From contig JAWSUE010000006.1 of NCBI GenBank assembly GCA_033549065.1, forward strand, positions 62,001 through 126,000: a stretch of DNA of 64,000 nucleotides, in the 5' to 3' direction. The notes under the pieces are model-generated. The model was not told the origin of the DNA. It worked only from the letters and a program-made list of their open reading frames with translations, and ran no database searches. The stretch is from Bacillota bacterium. Lineage in GTDB: Bacteria; Bacillota; Dethiobacteria; DTU022. Shown here piece after piece: positions 18,869 to 27,774 of the stretch; the stretch's first letter is position 1; each line of letters opens with the position of its first letter. A program made the translations under genes and the position numbers.

Positions 18869-19863
18869 TATATGTATCTTAGCACAGAACAACCTGCTTG
18901 TAAAGAAATACTACTCCCTGATTTTTCCTGCCGGTAAAATTTTATCAGTTCTCTGCTCTTTTCAATATCCCGGCCAATTTGTTCTTTTAATTCCACAACT
19001 GACGTGAACATCCGGGTGTCACGAAGTTTTTCCAGGAAGCAAAGGCGGATTTCCCGGTTATAGATGGAACCGTTAAAATCAATTATGTGTGTTTCCACAG
19101 CGGTGCTGTGATCGGAGAAAGTGGGACGCGAGCCAACATTGGTCACACCGTAAAAAATATCTTCATTTAGATTACTGACCGCAGTAAGATAAACACCTTT
19201 TCCCGGCCATAAGAGACGCTTTGAAGCCTCGATATTGGCCGTGGGATAAACCATTTTACGTCCGATCCCGTAACCTTTAATCACTCTGCCCTGCCTGAAG
19301 AAATAGTAGTTCAACAGATCGGCTGCATCCTTCACCGCACCGGCCAAAATCAACGATCTAATAATTGAACTGCTGACTTCTTTCCCTTCATATTTTACCA
19401 TATCGGTAATTTCCACCGTAAAACCAAGTTCCTTACCCCAATAGCGCATGGTTTCCGAACTGCCGGAGCCTTTATAACCAAAATTATAGTCTTCCCCGGT
19501 AAAAACACCTTTAATACCCAGCTTTTCAATTAAAATCATCCGGACAAACTGCTCTGGAGTTAGCTTCGAAACATTCTCATTAAAAGTTTCGATCAGTAGG
19601 TAATCCAGGCCAAGCTCCGCCATTATCTCGGCACGATCTGCAATATCTGTCAGTAATATCAGTTTTTTCTCCGGCTGAAGAGCTATCACCGGGTGGGGAT
19701 CAAATATAAGCGCTGCTGAAAAGGCATTTTCCTTTTCCGCTTTATTAATCATCGATTTTAAAATTGCCTGATGCCCCCTGTGGACACCATCAAAGTTACC
19801 CAATGCCAGCATAAGAGGTTTATTTTTTACCTGAAATCGCTCCAGGCCGTTAACAATCTCCAT
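18868..19863 (-). CDS. ribF: Bifunctional riboflavin kinase / FAD synthetase
   Basis: RibF converts riboflavin to FMN and then FAD. The N-terminal nucleotidyltransferase has GNFDGVHRGHQAIL and the C-terminal kinase has YPTANIE with GVTNVGSRPTF. The open frame begins with GTG at 19872, but AAAGGTG sits directly on it and 8 bases before the ATG at 19863, giving 331 residues starting MEIVNGLERF. The last about 15 residues run past the usual end, and the rpsO promoter lies inside them. Confidence 0.96.
   Translation of the reverse strand: MEIVNGLERFQVKNKPLMLALGNFDGVHRGHQAILKSMINKAEKENAFSAALIFDPHPVIALQPEKKLILLTDIADRAEIMAELGLDYLLIETFNENVSKLTPEQFVRMILIEKLGIKGVFTGEDYNFGYKGSGSSETMRYWGKELGFTVEITDMVKYEGKEVSSSIIRSLILAGAVKDAADLLNYYFFRQGRVIKGYGIGRKMVYPTANIEASKRLLWPGKGVYLTAVSNLNEDIFYGVTNVGSRPTFSDHSTAVETHIIDFNGSIYNREIRLCFLEKLRDTRMFTSVVELKEQIGRDIEKSRELIKFYRQEKSGSSISLQAGCSVLRYI
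18876..18904 (-). promoter_or_regulatory. Sigma-A-type promoter for rpsO (extended -10)
   Basis: On the minus strand, TTTACA (18899-18904), 17 bases, then TAAGAT (18876-18881) preceded by TGC, an extended -10. It lies inside the last codons of ribF, so ribF and rpsO are not solely one unit. Confidence 0.7.
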
Positions 19864-19879
19864 CAGGTGCACACCTTTC

Positions 19880-20794
19880 TCAAGACAGGTATTTCAACGT
19901 TTTAATAAATTGCCTATACTCATCGTTTTTCAGTCGGACAAGCGCTCTGAATTGCCCAGCCTCATCATAAACCCTGATTGGCTTTGAACCTTCTACGATC
20001 GAAAAGTTGGGAAGATCTTTGTCCCATTCAATCACTTTACCCTGGCTCAACTCCAGAACCTGTTTATTATTCAATTCCAATTTCGGAAAATGAGCAACAG
20101 CTCTGTCCATCGGTAATATCGCTTCTGTCAGCTTTGACTCATCGGCAAGTTTATGAATTTCGTCTATAGTTAGTGATTCTTCAATAGTAAATAAACCAAC
20201 TGAAAGCCTTTCCAGTAATGAAAGATGGGCCGGACAACCAATTTTCTCTCCCAGATCAAAGGCAAGAGTCCTGATATAGGTTCCTTTCGAACATTCGACT
20301 TCGATAAGCAAATGAGGCGCAAAATCGGGATCATAGCGGATCAGTTTAATGCTGTAAATATCAATATTTCTTAACTTACGCGGTATTTCACTGCCCTTTC
20401 GGACCCAATGATAAAGCGGCTTACCTTTGTATTTGATTGCTGAATAGGCCGGCACTTTCTGTAAAATTGTCCCTTCAAAACTGTGCATGACTTCCTCGAC
20501 CAGCTCTTTTATTAGCCCGGGCACTTCGGAATGAGCAGTTGTAATTCCCGTTGCATCATCAGTATCAGTGGCTACTCCCAGGGTTATTCCTGCCCGGTAT
20601 TTCTTCGGAAGTTCTGTAATATATTCAGCGAGCCTGGTTGCTTTTCCTATACAAATTGGCAGTACGCCTGTCGCCATTGGATCCAGTGTTCCTGTATGGC
20701 CGATTTTCACTGCCGGAATCAACCTGCGAATTATATTTACTATATCGTGGGAAGTAACATTCTGATGTTTATTGACAATAATCAAACCATTCAC
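19880..20794 (-). CDS. truB: tRNA pseudouridine(55) synthase
   Basis: TruB isomerises U55 in the T-loop of tRNAs. The catalytic block HTGTLDPMATGVLPICIG has the essential Asp near residue 38; GLIIVNKHQNVTSHD starts the domain and KGTYIRTLAFDLG follows. At 304 residues it is full length. It lies in the conserved nrnA-truB-ribF order, 16 bases before ribF. Confidence 0.97.
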   Translation of the reverse strand: MNGLIIVNKHQNVTSHDIVNIIRRLIPAVKIGHTGTLDPMATGVLPICIGKATRLAEYITELPKKYRAGITLGVATDTDDATGITTAHSEVPGLIKELVEEVMHSFEGTILQKVPAYSAIKYKGKPLYHWVRKGSEIPRKLRNIDIYSIKLIRYDPDFAPHLLIEVECSKGTYIRTLAFDLGEKIGCPAHLSLLERLSVGLFTIEESLTIDEIHKLADESKLTEAILPMDRAVAHFPKLELNNKQVLELSQGKVIEWDKDLPNFSIVEGSKPIRVYDEAGQFRALVRLKNDEYRQFIKTLKYLS

Positions 20795-20806
20795 TGCGCT
20801 GCTCCT

Positions 20807-21793
20807 TTAAGCCGACAGTTCACGCAACATATTTAAAGATTCCTGCATAACCCTTTTTTTAACTGTTTCAAAATCGCCGTACTGTCGGCAGCCTGCCGCT
20901 CTGACGTGGCCGCCACCATTTAGTTTACCGGCAAGCACACTTACGTCAAGGCTTTTTGAGCGGAATCCGACTTTTACCTCATTCTCGTTTTCAACGTAAA
21001 ATAATATGCCCAGCTCAACACCTTCGATATTACGCGAATAATTTACAATGCCCTCGAGATCATCCGTAGTCGCTCCGCTGCGTTCCCTTACATCCTTGCT
21101 GATTGTCATCACGGCAATTTTTCTCTCTTCGTACATTTCAAGGCTGGCCAGCGCTTCCTTCAAAAGGATATAGAATGACAATGGCCTTTCATCAAACATA
21201 CGTTGAGAAAGAGCCCCTGGACTTAGACCGTATTCAAGAAGCGATGAAACAACCCGGTGTGTATCGGGTGTAGTATTGTCATATTTAAAAGATCCGGTGT
21301 CAGTCGATATAGCTACATACAGTGCTTCAGCGATTCCGGCATTTAATTTAACACCGACATCATGCAGGATATGAAAAACTAATTCTCCTGTTGCCGAGGC
21401 GTTCGGATCAACCAGGTTTAAATGTCCAAAGCGCTGATTAGTAACATGGTGATCAATATTGATTATCTGCCTGCTCTTCAGAACCGTTTCCTTAAATATC
21501 CCAAGTCTGTCCGGATCGCTGCTGTCAAGTACAACAACCGTTCGGTTATGATCTTCCAGCATATCTTCATGCCTGACATCACCGGAGCCGATCATGAACT
21601 CATACTTGCGTGGAATATGCCCCGGCGTAAACATGTCGATCTTCTTGCCGATAAGTCGCAGACCGGCCCCCATGGACAAAAGGGAACCTATACTGTCCCC
21701 GTCCGGCAACATATGTGAAATCAGGTAAAATTCCTTTTCATTTTTTAAAACATCAATTATCTTTTTTCGATCCTTCGTCATCGGTCTTCTCAT
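20807..21793 (-). CDS. nrnA: Bifunctional oligoribonuclease / PAP phosphatase NrnA
   Basis: A DHH-DHHA1 phosphoesterase that degrades short RNA oligomers and converts pAp to AMP. Motifs: SHMLPDGDSIGS, VVLDSSDPDRLG, NIDHHVTNQ (DHH) and the DHHA1 block GGGHVRAAGC. The frame opens at ATG 21793, overlapping rbfA by 41 bases; a second ATG four codons on (21781) is also possible, and neither has a strong ribosome site, so coupling to rbfA is likely. Confidence 0.93.
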   Translation of the reverse strand: MRRPMTKDRKKIIDVLKNEKEFYLISHMLPDGDSIGSLLSMGAGLRLIGKKIDMFTPGHIPRKYEFMIGSGDVRHEDMLEDHNRTVVVLDSSDPDRLGIFKETVLKSRQIINIDHHVTNQRFGHLNLVDPNASATGELVFHILHDVGVKLNAGIAEALYVAISTDTGSFKYDNTTPDTHRVVSSLLEYGLSPGALSQRMFDERPLSFYILLKEALASLEMYEERKIAVMTISKDVRERSGATTDDLEGIVNYSRNIEGVELGILFYVENENEVKVGFRSKSLDVSVLAGKLNGGGHVRAAGCRQYGDFETVKKRVMQESLNMLRELSA

Positions 21794-22136
21794 CCATTTT
21801 TAATGATTTTATAACACTGTCGATATGGGCACCGTATTCAATCGAATTGTCAAGGTAAAAATTGACCACAGGTGTATAACGGAGCCTGATTCTTTTTCCG
21901 ATTTCACTGCGGATAAATCCTGATGCCTTGGTCAATATCTGCAGCATTTCTTCTTTTTCCTCTTCAGTGCCATAAACACTTACATAAGCCGAGGCATAGC
22001 GTAGATCTCTTGACAGTTGAACTTCGGTTACACTGGTTATTCCGGCTATGCGGGGATCTTTTAATTCCGAGCTGATAATCTGGCTTATATCCTTTTTAAT
22101 TTGCTCAGCAACCCGTCGGACTCTGTTTTCCGACAT
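21753..22136 (-). CDS. rbfA: 30S ribosome-binding factor RbfA
   Basis: RbfA is a KH-like assembly factor needed for 16S rRNA 5' end maturation and cold growth. The 127-residue sequence has the family features VAEQIKKDISQIISSELKDP, LSRDLRYASAYVSV and LRYTPVVNFYLD. GGGGAGG precedes the ATG. A charged tail overlaps the start of nrnA. Confidence 0.96.
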   Translation of the reverse strand: MSENRVRRVAEQIKKDISQIISSELKDPRIAGITSVTEVQLSRDLRYASAYVSVYGTEEEKEEMLQILTKASGFIRSEIGKRIRLRYTPVVNFYLDNSIEYGAHIDSVIKSLKMDEKTDDEGSKKDN

Positions 22137-22183
22137 TTAAATTACCTCCCCGGTCCGATCTGTAAAGCATCTGAATCTATTTT

Positions 22184-24307
22184 CTAACGGGCCACCTGTT
22201 CCATGACATATGCCTCTATAATATCACCTTCATGGAGATCATTATAATTCTCCAACAATATACCGCATTCAAATCCGGTCAATACTTCACGCACATCATC
22301 TTTAAACCTTTTCAATGAACCTATATGCCCTGAATCGAGCACTACCGTACCATCTCTAATTACCCTGATCAGTGCATTCCGGGTAATCTTTCCTTCTGTG
22401 ACATACGATCCGGCAATACTGCCCAACCGGGAAACTTTGAAGACCTGCCTTACTTCAGCCTGCCCCAGAATTACTTCTTTCATAACCGGTTTGAGCATCC
22501 CGGTAACAGCTGCTTTAATGTCTTCAATCGCTTCATAAATAATCCGGTAAACCCTTATATCAACCCGATCCTGTTCGGCCAGTTTCCGTGCATTGCCATC
22601 CGGGCGTACATTGAAACCGATCACAATGGCATTGGAAGCGGAGGCTAACATTACGTCTGATTCATTAATCGCTCCTACTCCTGTATGGATCACCTTGATT
22701 TGAACCTCGTCGAGGCTAAGCTTGAATAAGGCATCCTGAAGCGCTTCAACCGAACCCTGGACGTCACCTTTTAAGATGAGATTAAGGTCTTTAACTTCTC
22801 CCTCCTGAATCTGGTTGAAGAGATCATCCAGCGTAACCCTCTGAACTTTTTGGGTAGCCTCTTTTATCTTAACCGCTCTCTTTTCAGCAACCTGGCGGGC
22901 GATTCGATCATCGCTGACCACCTGAAAAATATCACCGGCCATGGGTACATCGTTCAAGCCCTGAATTTCAACCGGAGTTGAAGGTCCGGCAGTTTTAATC
23001 CTATCGCCCCGGTCGTTGATCATCGCTCGCACCTTACCGGCGATAGAACCGCAAATAACCGAATCTCCAATATTTAAAGTACCATCCTGCACCAAAACGG
23101 TAGCAACCGGACCTCGTCCCCGATCCAACTTGGCTTCGATTACTGTGCCGCGCGCAGGACGCTCCGGACATGCTTTCAGTTCTCCCACTTCTGCCAGAAG
23201 TAAAATCATCTCCAACAATTCATCAAGGCCATCGCCACGAATAGCACTGACATTGACAAATATTGTATCTCCACCCCAGTCTTCAGGAACCAGTCCATGA
23301 TCTGAAAGCTGCTGCTTTACTTTTTCCGGATTTGCATCCTGTTTATCGATTTTATTGACAGCAACCAGAACAGGGACCTGGGCAGCTTTTGCATGGTTTA
23401 TAGCTTCAATTGTCTGCGGCATTACACCATCATCGGCAGCAACGACCAGAATAGCTATGTCGGTTACCTGAGCTCCCCGGGCTCGCATCGAGGTAAATGC
23501 CTCGTGCCCTGGTGTATCGAGGAAAACAATCTTTTTATCATCAACCTGGACCTGGTATGCTCCGATATGCTGGGTTATCCCGCCTACCTCACCTGCGGTA
23601 ACATTGGCATTTCGGATAGCGTCAAGCAGAGAAGTCTTTCCATGATCAACATGCCCGAGAACTGTAACAACGGGGATCCTTAAAATCTCAATACCCTCAC
23701 CGTCTTCACAAACCGCCAGGAGTTCTTCTTCGATCGGATCTTCTACATAATTGAGGTCATAACCATACTCTTCTGCAACGAGCTCGATCGTTTCCGGGGC
23801 AAGCGACTGATTTATGTTGGCCATAACCCCGTTTTCCATAAGATAATTAATGAGCTGAGCCGGAGTTATATCAATTCTTCCGGCCATTTCGGCAACTGTA
23901 ACCTGCCCTTCCAGTTTTATCTTCGGTCGCTGGGCTTTGAGCATAGCTGCTCTTTTCTCTTCCTGAATTGCTTTTCTCGCTTTTCTACTTGGAGGAACCG
24001 GTTCAGACTCGATTGTTTTTTCTTTCTCTTTTTCTTTCTCTTTCTCTTGCTCTTTCACTGCCACTTTCTCTTTTTTCTTGCTGACAGTTTCTGCTTTTTT
24101 AGGTTTTTCCTGGATTTTGACAGTTTCAGGTTTAATTTTTTGATCAGTTTTACCGGTCAGGATGGCGATAATCTTTTTTGCATCTTCATCACTCACCGTG
24201 CTCATATGGTTATTAACCTTTATATCCATACCTTCCATAACTTCAATTAATTTTTTACTGTTAATTCCCAGTTCCTTCGCCAATTCATATACTCTTACTT
24301 TACTCAT
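22184..24307 (-). CDS. infB: Translation initiation factor IF-2
   Basis: IF-2 is the GTPase that places initiator tRNA on the ribosome. The 707-residue protein has an IF2_N helix bundle at residues 1-55, a short charged linker with a Lys-Glu repeat (about residues 85-97), a second IF2_N domain, the G domain with [17 protein letters not shown] and NKID, then the four C-terminal domains. The linker repeat is encoded by a GAAAGA-type microsatellite near 24018-24058. The L7Ae-like gene that often lies between rnpM and infB in Firmicutes is missing. Confidence 0.98.
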   Translation of the reverse strand: MSKVRVYELAKELGINSKKLIEVMEGMDIKVNNHMSTVSDEDAKKIIAILTGKTDQKIKPETVKIQEKPKKAETVSKKKEKVAVKEQEKEKEKEKEKTIESEPVPPSRKARKAIQEEKRAAMLKAQRPKIKLEGQVTVAEMAGRIDITPAQLINYLMENGVMANINQSLAPETIELVAEEYGYDLNYVEDPIEEELLAVCEDGEGIEILRIPVVTVLGHVDHGKTSLLDAIRNANVTAGEVGGITQHIGAYQVQVDDKKIVFLDTPGHEAFTSMRARGAQVTDIAILVVAADDGVMPQTIEAINHAKAAQVPVLVAVNKIDKQDANPEKVKQQLSDHGLVPEDWGGDTIFVNVSAIRGDGLDELLEMILLLAEVGELKACPERPARGTVIEAKLDRGRGPVATVLVQDGTLNIGDSVICGSIAGKVRAMINDRGDRIKTAGPSTPVEIQGLNDVPMAGDIFQVVSDDRIARQVAEKRAVKIKEATQKVQRVTLDDLFNQIQEGEVKDLNLILKGDVQGSVEALQDALFKLSLDEVQIKVIHTGVGAINESDVMLASASNAIVIGFNVRPDGNARKLAEQDRVDIRVYRIIYEAIEDIKAAVTGMLKPVMKEVILGQAEVRQVFKVSRLGSIAGSYVTEGKITRNALIRVIRDGTVVLDSGHIGSLKRFKDDVREVLTGFECGILLENYNDLHEGDIIEAYVMEQVAR

Positions 24308-24362
24308 TTACAACACCTCCATCAAATGAGCCCTCCCCATAATTATCCCGCAGCTTTAAAAA

Positions 24363-24635
24363 TTATTCATATTTGGCCAGTAGTGTTAAAATGTCCTTAA
24401 CCACTTCTTCCGATAAGGGATGCTGCAGGTTTCTTTCCAATCGTTTTCCTTTCAGCGCTTTATTAAAACAAACCTCCTGTGAACAGATATATGCCCCCCT
24501 GCCGGCTTTTTTACCGGTCAGGTCAAGCGCTATTTCACCTTCCGGAGTTCTGACAATCCGAACGAGTTCCTTTTTCGGTTTCTTTTCCTGGCATCCGATG
24601 CAGATCCTCAGGGGAATTTTTCTCTTCTTAATCAT
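24363..24635 (-). CDS. rnpM: RnpM/YlxR (DUF448) RNase P modulator
   Basis: A 90-residue small basic protein of the YlxR family, recently linked to binding RNase P RNA. The family core RICIGCQEKKPKKELVRIV and the GRGAYIC segment are present. A longer frame opens at 24719, but that part lies inside nusA in another frame; ATG 24635 overlaps the nusA stop by 8 bases and has GGAAGAAG upstream, and it gives the usual family size. Confidence 0.92.
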   Translation of the reverse strand: MIKKRKIPLRICIGCQEKKPKKELVRIVRTPEGEIALDLTGKKAGRGAYICSQEVCFNKALKGKRLERNLQHPLSEEVVKDILTLLAKYE

Positions 24636-25878
24636 CTTCTTCCGGATCCTCCCCAGGCAACTCTTCGCCTTCGGGTTTATCCGCTGCTTTTTCTTCGGCT
24701 TCGTCTGATTTGCTCTCATCAGCTAATGCAACGGTTTCTTCAACCTCTTCTGAAATCAAATCCACTTCTTTTTCAAATTCATCAGTTTCCCTGTCCTGGT
24801 CAGAAGAAATGTCCTCTGAAAGTCCAATTGCCGATAGCCCTTTTTCTGCGTGCTGGCTTTCACTCGATATATCAATCTTCCAACCGGTAATTTTAGCAGC
24901 CAGCCGTGCATTCTGCCCTTCTTTGCCGATTGCCAGTGATAGCTGGTTATCAGGGACAACTACAGTGGCTGTTTTACTTTCAGAATCAAGAATAACCTCG
25001 GCAACTTTTGCCGGACTGAGTGCGTTCGCAATGTATTCTTCTGACTGCTCACTCCATTTGACGATATCGATTTTTTCACCCTTTAGCTCGTTACTAATTG
25101 CCTGAACCCGACTTCCCTTCGGGCCAACACAGGCACCTACAGGATCAATATCCTGATTATTAGAAATTACTGCCAGTTTTGAACGGTGCCCTGACTCACG
25201 TGCCGCCGCCTTGATTTCAACTATACCTTCGTAAATTTCCGGCACTTCCATTTCAAACAGCCTTTTCAGGAAACCAGTATGGGTTCTCGATACAATTATC
25301 TGGGGCCCTTTTGTAGTTTTCTTTACTTCCATAATATAAGCTTTCACCCGTTCACCCTGTCGGTAACGTTCATAAGAAATCTGTTCATCAACGGGTAAAA
25401 TGGCTTCAGTCCTGCCCAGGTCGATAATCACGTTTCTCTGTTCAAACCTGCGCACCAATCCGGTAATCACTTCTTCAGTTCTATCTACAAAGCTTTCAAA
25501 GATCAGTTCCCTTTCTGCTTCTCTGATTCTCTGAATTACTACCTGCTTTGCAGTCTGAGCAGCTATCCTGCCGAATTCTTTCGGTGTCACTTCCATTTCA
25601 ACAATATCACCGATCTGGCAGCGGGGATCGTAGACCTTTGCTTCATAAAGGCTCACTTCCTGCTGATCTGACTCTACTTCTTCAACAACTTTCAGTTGAG
25701 AAAATACCTTTATATCTCCCGTATCACGATCGATATTTACCCGTACTGCCGGTGCAGACTGGAAGTTTCTTTTATAGGCTGAAATTAAAGCAACCTCAAG
25801 CGCTTCAAAAAGAACTTCCTTGCTGATCCCTTTCTCTTTTTCCAAAGCTTCAAGTGCTGCAAAAAGGTCTTTATTCAT
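24628..25878 (-). CDS. nusA: Transcription termination/antitermination factor NusA
   Basis: NusA binds RNA polymerase and nascent RNA to control pausing, termination and antitermination. The 416 residues hold the N-terminal polymerase-binding domain, S1 (about residues 135-200), KH1 (DPVGACVGPKGSRVQAI) and KH2 (LAIGKEGQNARLAAKITGW). After KH2 comes an acidic tail of about 70 residues rich in Glu, Asp and Ser, beyond the usual short end of Firmicutes NusA. It overlaps rimP and rnpM at its two ends. Confidence 0.97.
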   Translation of the reverse strand: MNKDLFAALEALEKEKGISKEVLFEALEVALISAYKRNFQSAPAVRVNIDRDTGDIKVFSQLKVVEEVESDQQEVSLYEAKVYDPRCQIGDIVEMEVTPKEFGRIAAQTAKQVVIQRIREAERELIFESFVDRTEEVITGLVRRFEQRNVIIDLGRTEAILPVDEQISYERYRQGERVKAYIMEVKKTTKGPQIIVSRTHTGFLKRLFEMEVPEIYEGIVEIKAAARESGHRSKLAVISNNQDIDPVGACVGPKGSRVQAISNELKGEKIDIVKWSEQSEEYIANALSPAKVAEVILDSESKTATVVVPDNQLSLAIGKEGQNARLAAKITGWKIDISSESQHAEKGLSAIGLSEDISSDQDRETDEFEKEVDLISEEVEETVALADESKSDEAEEKAADKPEGEELPGEDPEEDD

Positions 25879-26392
25879 TTTTTGGAATCCAACCTCCCTT
25901 CCGACTATTTTTTAAAAAGTTTCTTTTCTCGGGGCCGGTATACCAGAGGTTTGCCCTGGTGATAGATAATAGGGGGACTTTTATTTCATCACCGTCTACC
26001 GTTTTTATTCTGACCCAGTCGTCCCCGGTTTCGATAAGTTCTCCGCTTAATTTATTATGCCCATCAAAAGAGTCTGTTGTTCTCAGTTTAACTTTTTCAC
26101 CGATAAAACGTCTGAAATGTTCTATTTTTCTTAAGTGACGCTCCAAACCCGGTGAGGATACTTCCAGGGTATAGGCATGCTCTATAGGATCACGCCTGTC
26201 CAGCAGATCAGACACTTCCCTGCTTACCAGCTCACAGTGCTCTATATTTATACCGCCTTCACGGTCAATGTGGAGATGCAGTAACCCATGCTTACCCGCG
26301 GCATATTCAAGCTGGATAAGTTCAAAACCCAGATCTTCCACCAGCGGTTCAATTAATTTAATCAACATCTCCCTTGTCTCTTCCCTGCTCAC
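25871..26392 (-). CDS. rimP: Ribosome maturation factor RimP
   Basis: RimP helps 30S assembly. Features: LGFELIQLEYA, LHLHIDREGGINIEHCELVSREVS and the LEVSSPGLERHL block. The start is GTG at 26392 behind AGAGGTGA; 173 residues, slightly longer than usual through its C-terminus. It is the first gene of the operon running to ribF; polC and proS, the usual upstream neighbours, are absent. Confidence 0.95.
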   Translation of the reverse strand: MSREETREMLIKLIEPLVEDLGFELIQLEYAAGKHGLLHLHIDREGGINIEHCELVSREVSDLLDRRDPIEHAYTLEVSSPGLERHLRKIEHFRRFIGEKVKLRTTDSFDGHNKLSGELIETGDDWVRIKTVDGDEIKVPLLSITRANLWYTGPEKRNFLKNSRKGGWIPKNE

Positions 26393-26506
26393 CGGATCAC
26401 CTCTTCTTTTACCTGAAAAAAGAGAAAATCTAAAGCTGTATTTTCCCCTACTAACATGAAAGAGTGGGAAATCCCACCCTTCGCCGAAAAAACATTTACC
26501 GAAATT

Positions 26507-26535
26507 AATTTACCACAAAAAACATCAAAAGGCAA
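26507..26535 (-). promoter_or_regulatory. Sigma-A-type promoter for the rimP-nusA operon
   Basis: On the minus strand, TTGCCT (26530-26535), 17 bases, then TAAATT (26507-26512), leaving a leader of about 105 bases before rimP. A small hairpin (GTGGG with CCCAC, 26464-26477) lies in the leader. The rest of the 238-base gap to the nitrilase gene shows nothing I can name. Confidence 0.5.
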
Positions 26536-26630
26536 TAATATAATAAGGTTGGATATTTTTCAATCAGGCAGGAAATAAACTATTTGTTTCGTATTAGTCA
26601 TTAAGCTTAGTCTTATTATAGAGGTGCTAA

Positions 26631-27575
26631 ATGATGCCTTTCAGGATTGTGGAGAGAAAGTTCTCAGAAAACGAAAACCTACCGACAGTTCTTTTGGCCA
26701 ATATATATGGATCACCAAGTGTTCAGTGTAACCTGGATAAAATGGATAAGATAATTGAGATTGCTCATAATAAAAATGTTAATATAGTTGTTTTTCCGGA
26801 GCTCAGTGTAACAGGGTATATCTGGAATACAAAACATCAAGAACAGATTACCGATCTATTGGCAGAAGGCGAAAACAACAGGATTAGATCATGGCTGAAG
26901 AATGTCAGGAACAGCCTGCATAGCAACGCTAACAGATTGGAGTATATAATTTACGGCAATGTTAGAAAAAGGTTAAACAGCTATTTTAACTGTGTTTTTA
27001 TTCTATGTCCTGAATTCGATTACCGTAGTGAGGATAAGATTTACGCCAAAGTATTTTTAACTCCTATTGAAAAAACATATTTTAGACAGGGAACTGATAA
27101 AAGACTCAGTATCGATACCAGGTGGGGCAAATTTGGTTTTTTGGTCTGCTACGACCTTTGCTATGTTGAACTTCCACGTCAGTATGCTTTTATTGACAAC
27201 GTTGATGCCATAGTGACTATCGCTGCCTGGCGCTCTCAGGCAATCAGGGAATATTCTAACATGAATATCCGGACCGACCACTATTATGGATTTCTATGGG
27301 ATCTGATGAATTCATCAAAGGCTGCGTACAATCAGGTCTGGAGCCTCGGTATTAACTGGGTCGGGCGTCATCAAAAAGGCAAGGAATACTTTTGGGGGGG
27401 AAGCGGAATATGGGCCCCCTCGGGGATGAAACTTCTTCAGGCATCTAACATTAACGAGGAACTGTTGATTATCAGAAACGTTGACATTAAAGAGCAGAGC
27501 ATTAAAGAAAAAGATGATTTTAATTACCGTATAGACTTCGAACATTTTTACCGTAATCTTGTCTACAAAGATTAA
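26631..27575 (+). CDS. Carbon-nitrogen hydrolase (nitrilase superfamily)
   Basis: The Glu-Lys-Cys triad is visible: Glu in VVFPELSVTGY, Lys in the AKVFLTPIEKTYF region, and Cys in LVCYDLCYVELPR. These enzymes hydrolyse nitriles, amides or carbamoyl groups. The substrate cannot be inferred; length is 314 residues. Two adjacent ATGs (26631, 26634) share GAGGTG. It is co-directional with the methyltransferase genes 199 bases downstream but separated from them by a sigma-54 promoter, so it may be regulated separately. A role in releasing a quaternary amine from an amide is speculation from position only. Confidence 0.85.
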   Translation: MMPFRIVERKFSENENLPTVLLANIYGSPSVQCNLDKMDKIIEIAHNKNVNIVVFPELSVTGYIWNTKHQEQITDLLAEGENNRIRSWLKNVRNSLHSNANRLEYIIYGNVRKRLNSYFNCVFILCPEFDYRSEDKIYAKVFLTPIEKTYFRQGTDKRLSIDTRWGKFGFLVCYDLCYVELPRQYAFIDNVDAIVTIAAWRSQAIREYSNMNIRTDHYYGFLWDLMNSSKAAYNQVWSLGINWVGRHQKGKEYFWGGSGIWAPSGMKLLQASNINEELLIIRNVDIKEQSIKEKDDFNYRIDFEHFYRNLVYKD

Positions 27576-27689
27576 CTCCCTACTATAATAATTTTGCATA
27601 TTTGATAAGTATTTTTAAAAGTGCACACCATTAATTCCCATTTTGCCTCTATCCCCTTTATTTTTAGCTCTATATTGATTTCTTAAATC

Positions 27690-27705
27690 TGGCATTAATA
27701 TTGCT
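27690..27705 (+). promoter_or_regulatory. Sigma-54 (-24/-12) promoter before the mttB pair
   Basis: The 16-base match TGGCATTAATATTGCT has the GG and GC dinucleotides at the required 10-base separation and fits TGGCAY-N5-TTGCW. Transcription would begin near 27717, about 58 bases before the first mttB-like ATG. A sigma-54 activator gene lies 7 kb downstream. Confidence 0.8.
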
Positions 27706-27774
27706 TAAATATTAATTGTCACTTAAAAGTATATTTATAGAACAGTAAAAACCGCGAAAAAAGGAGAATTTTTA

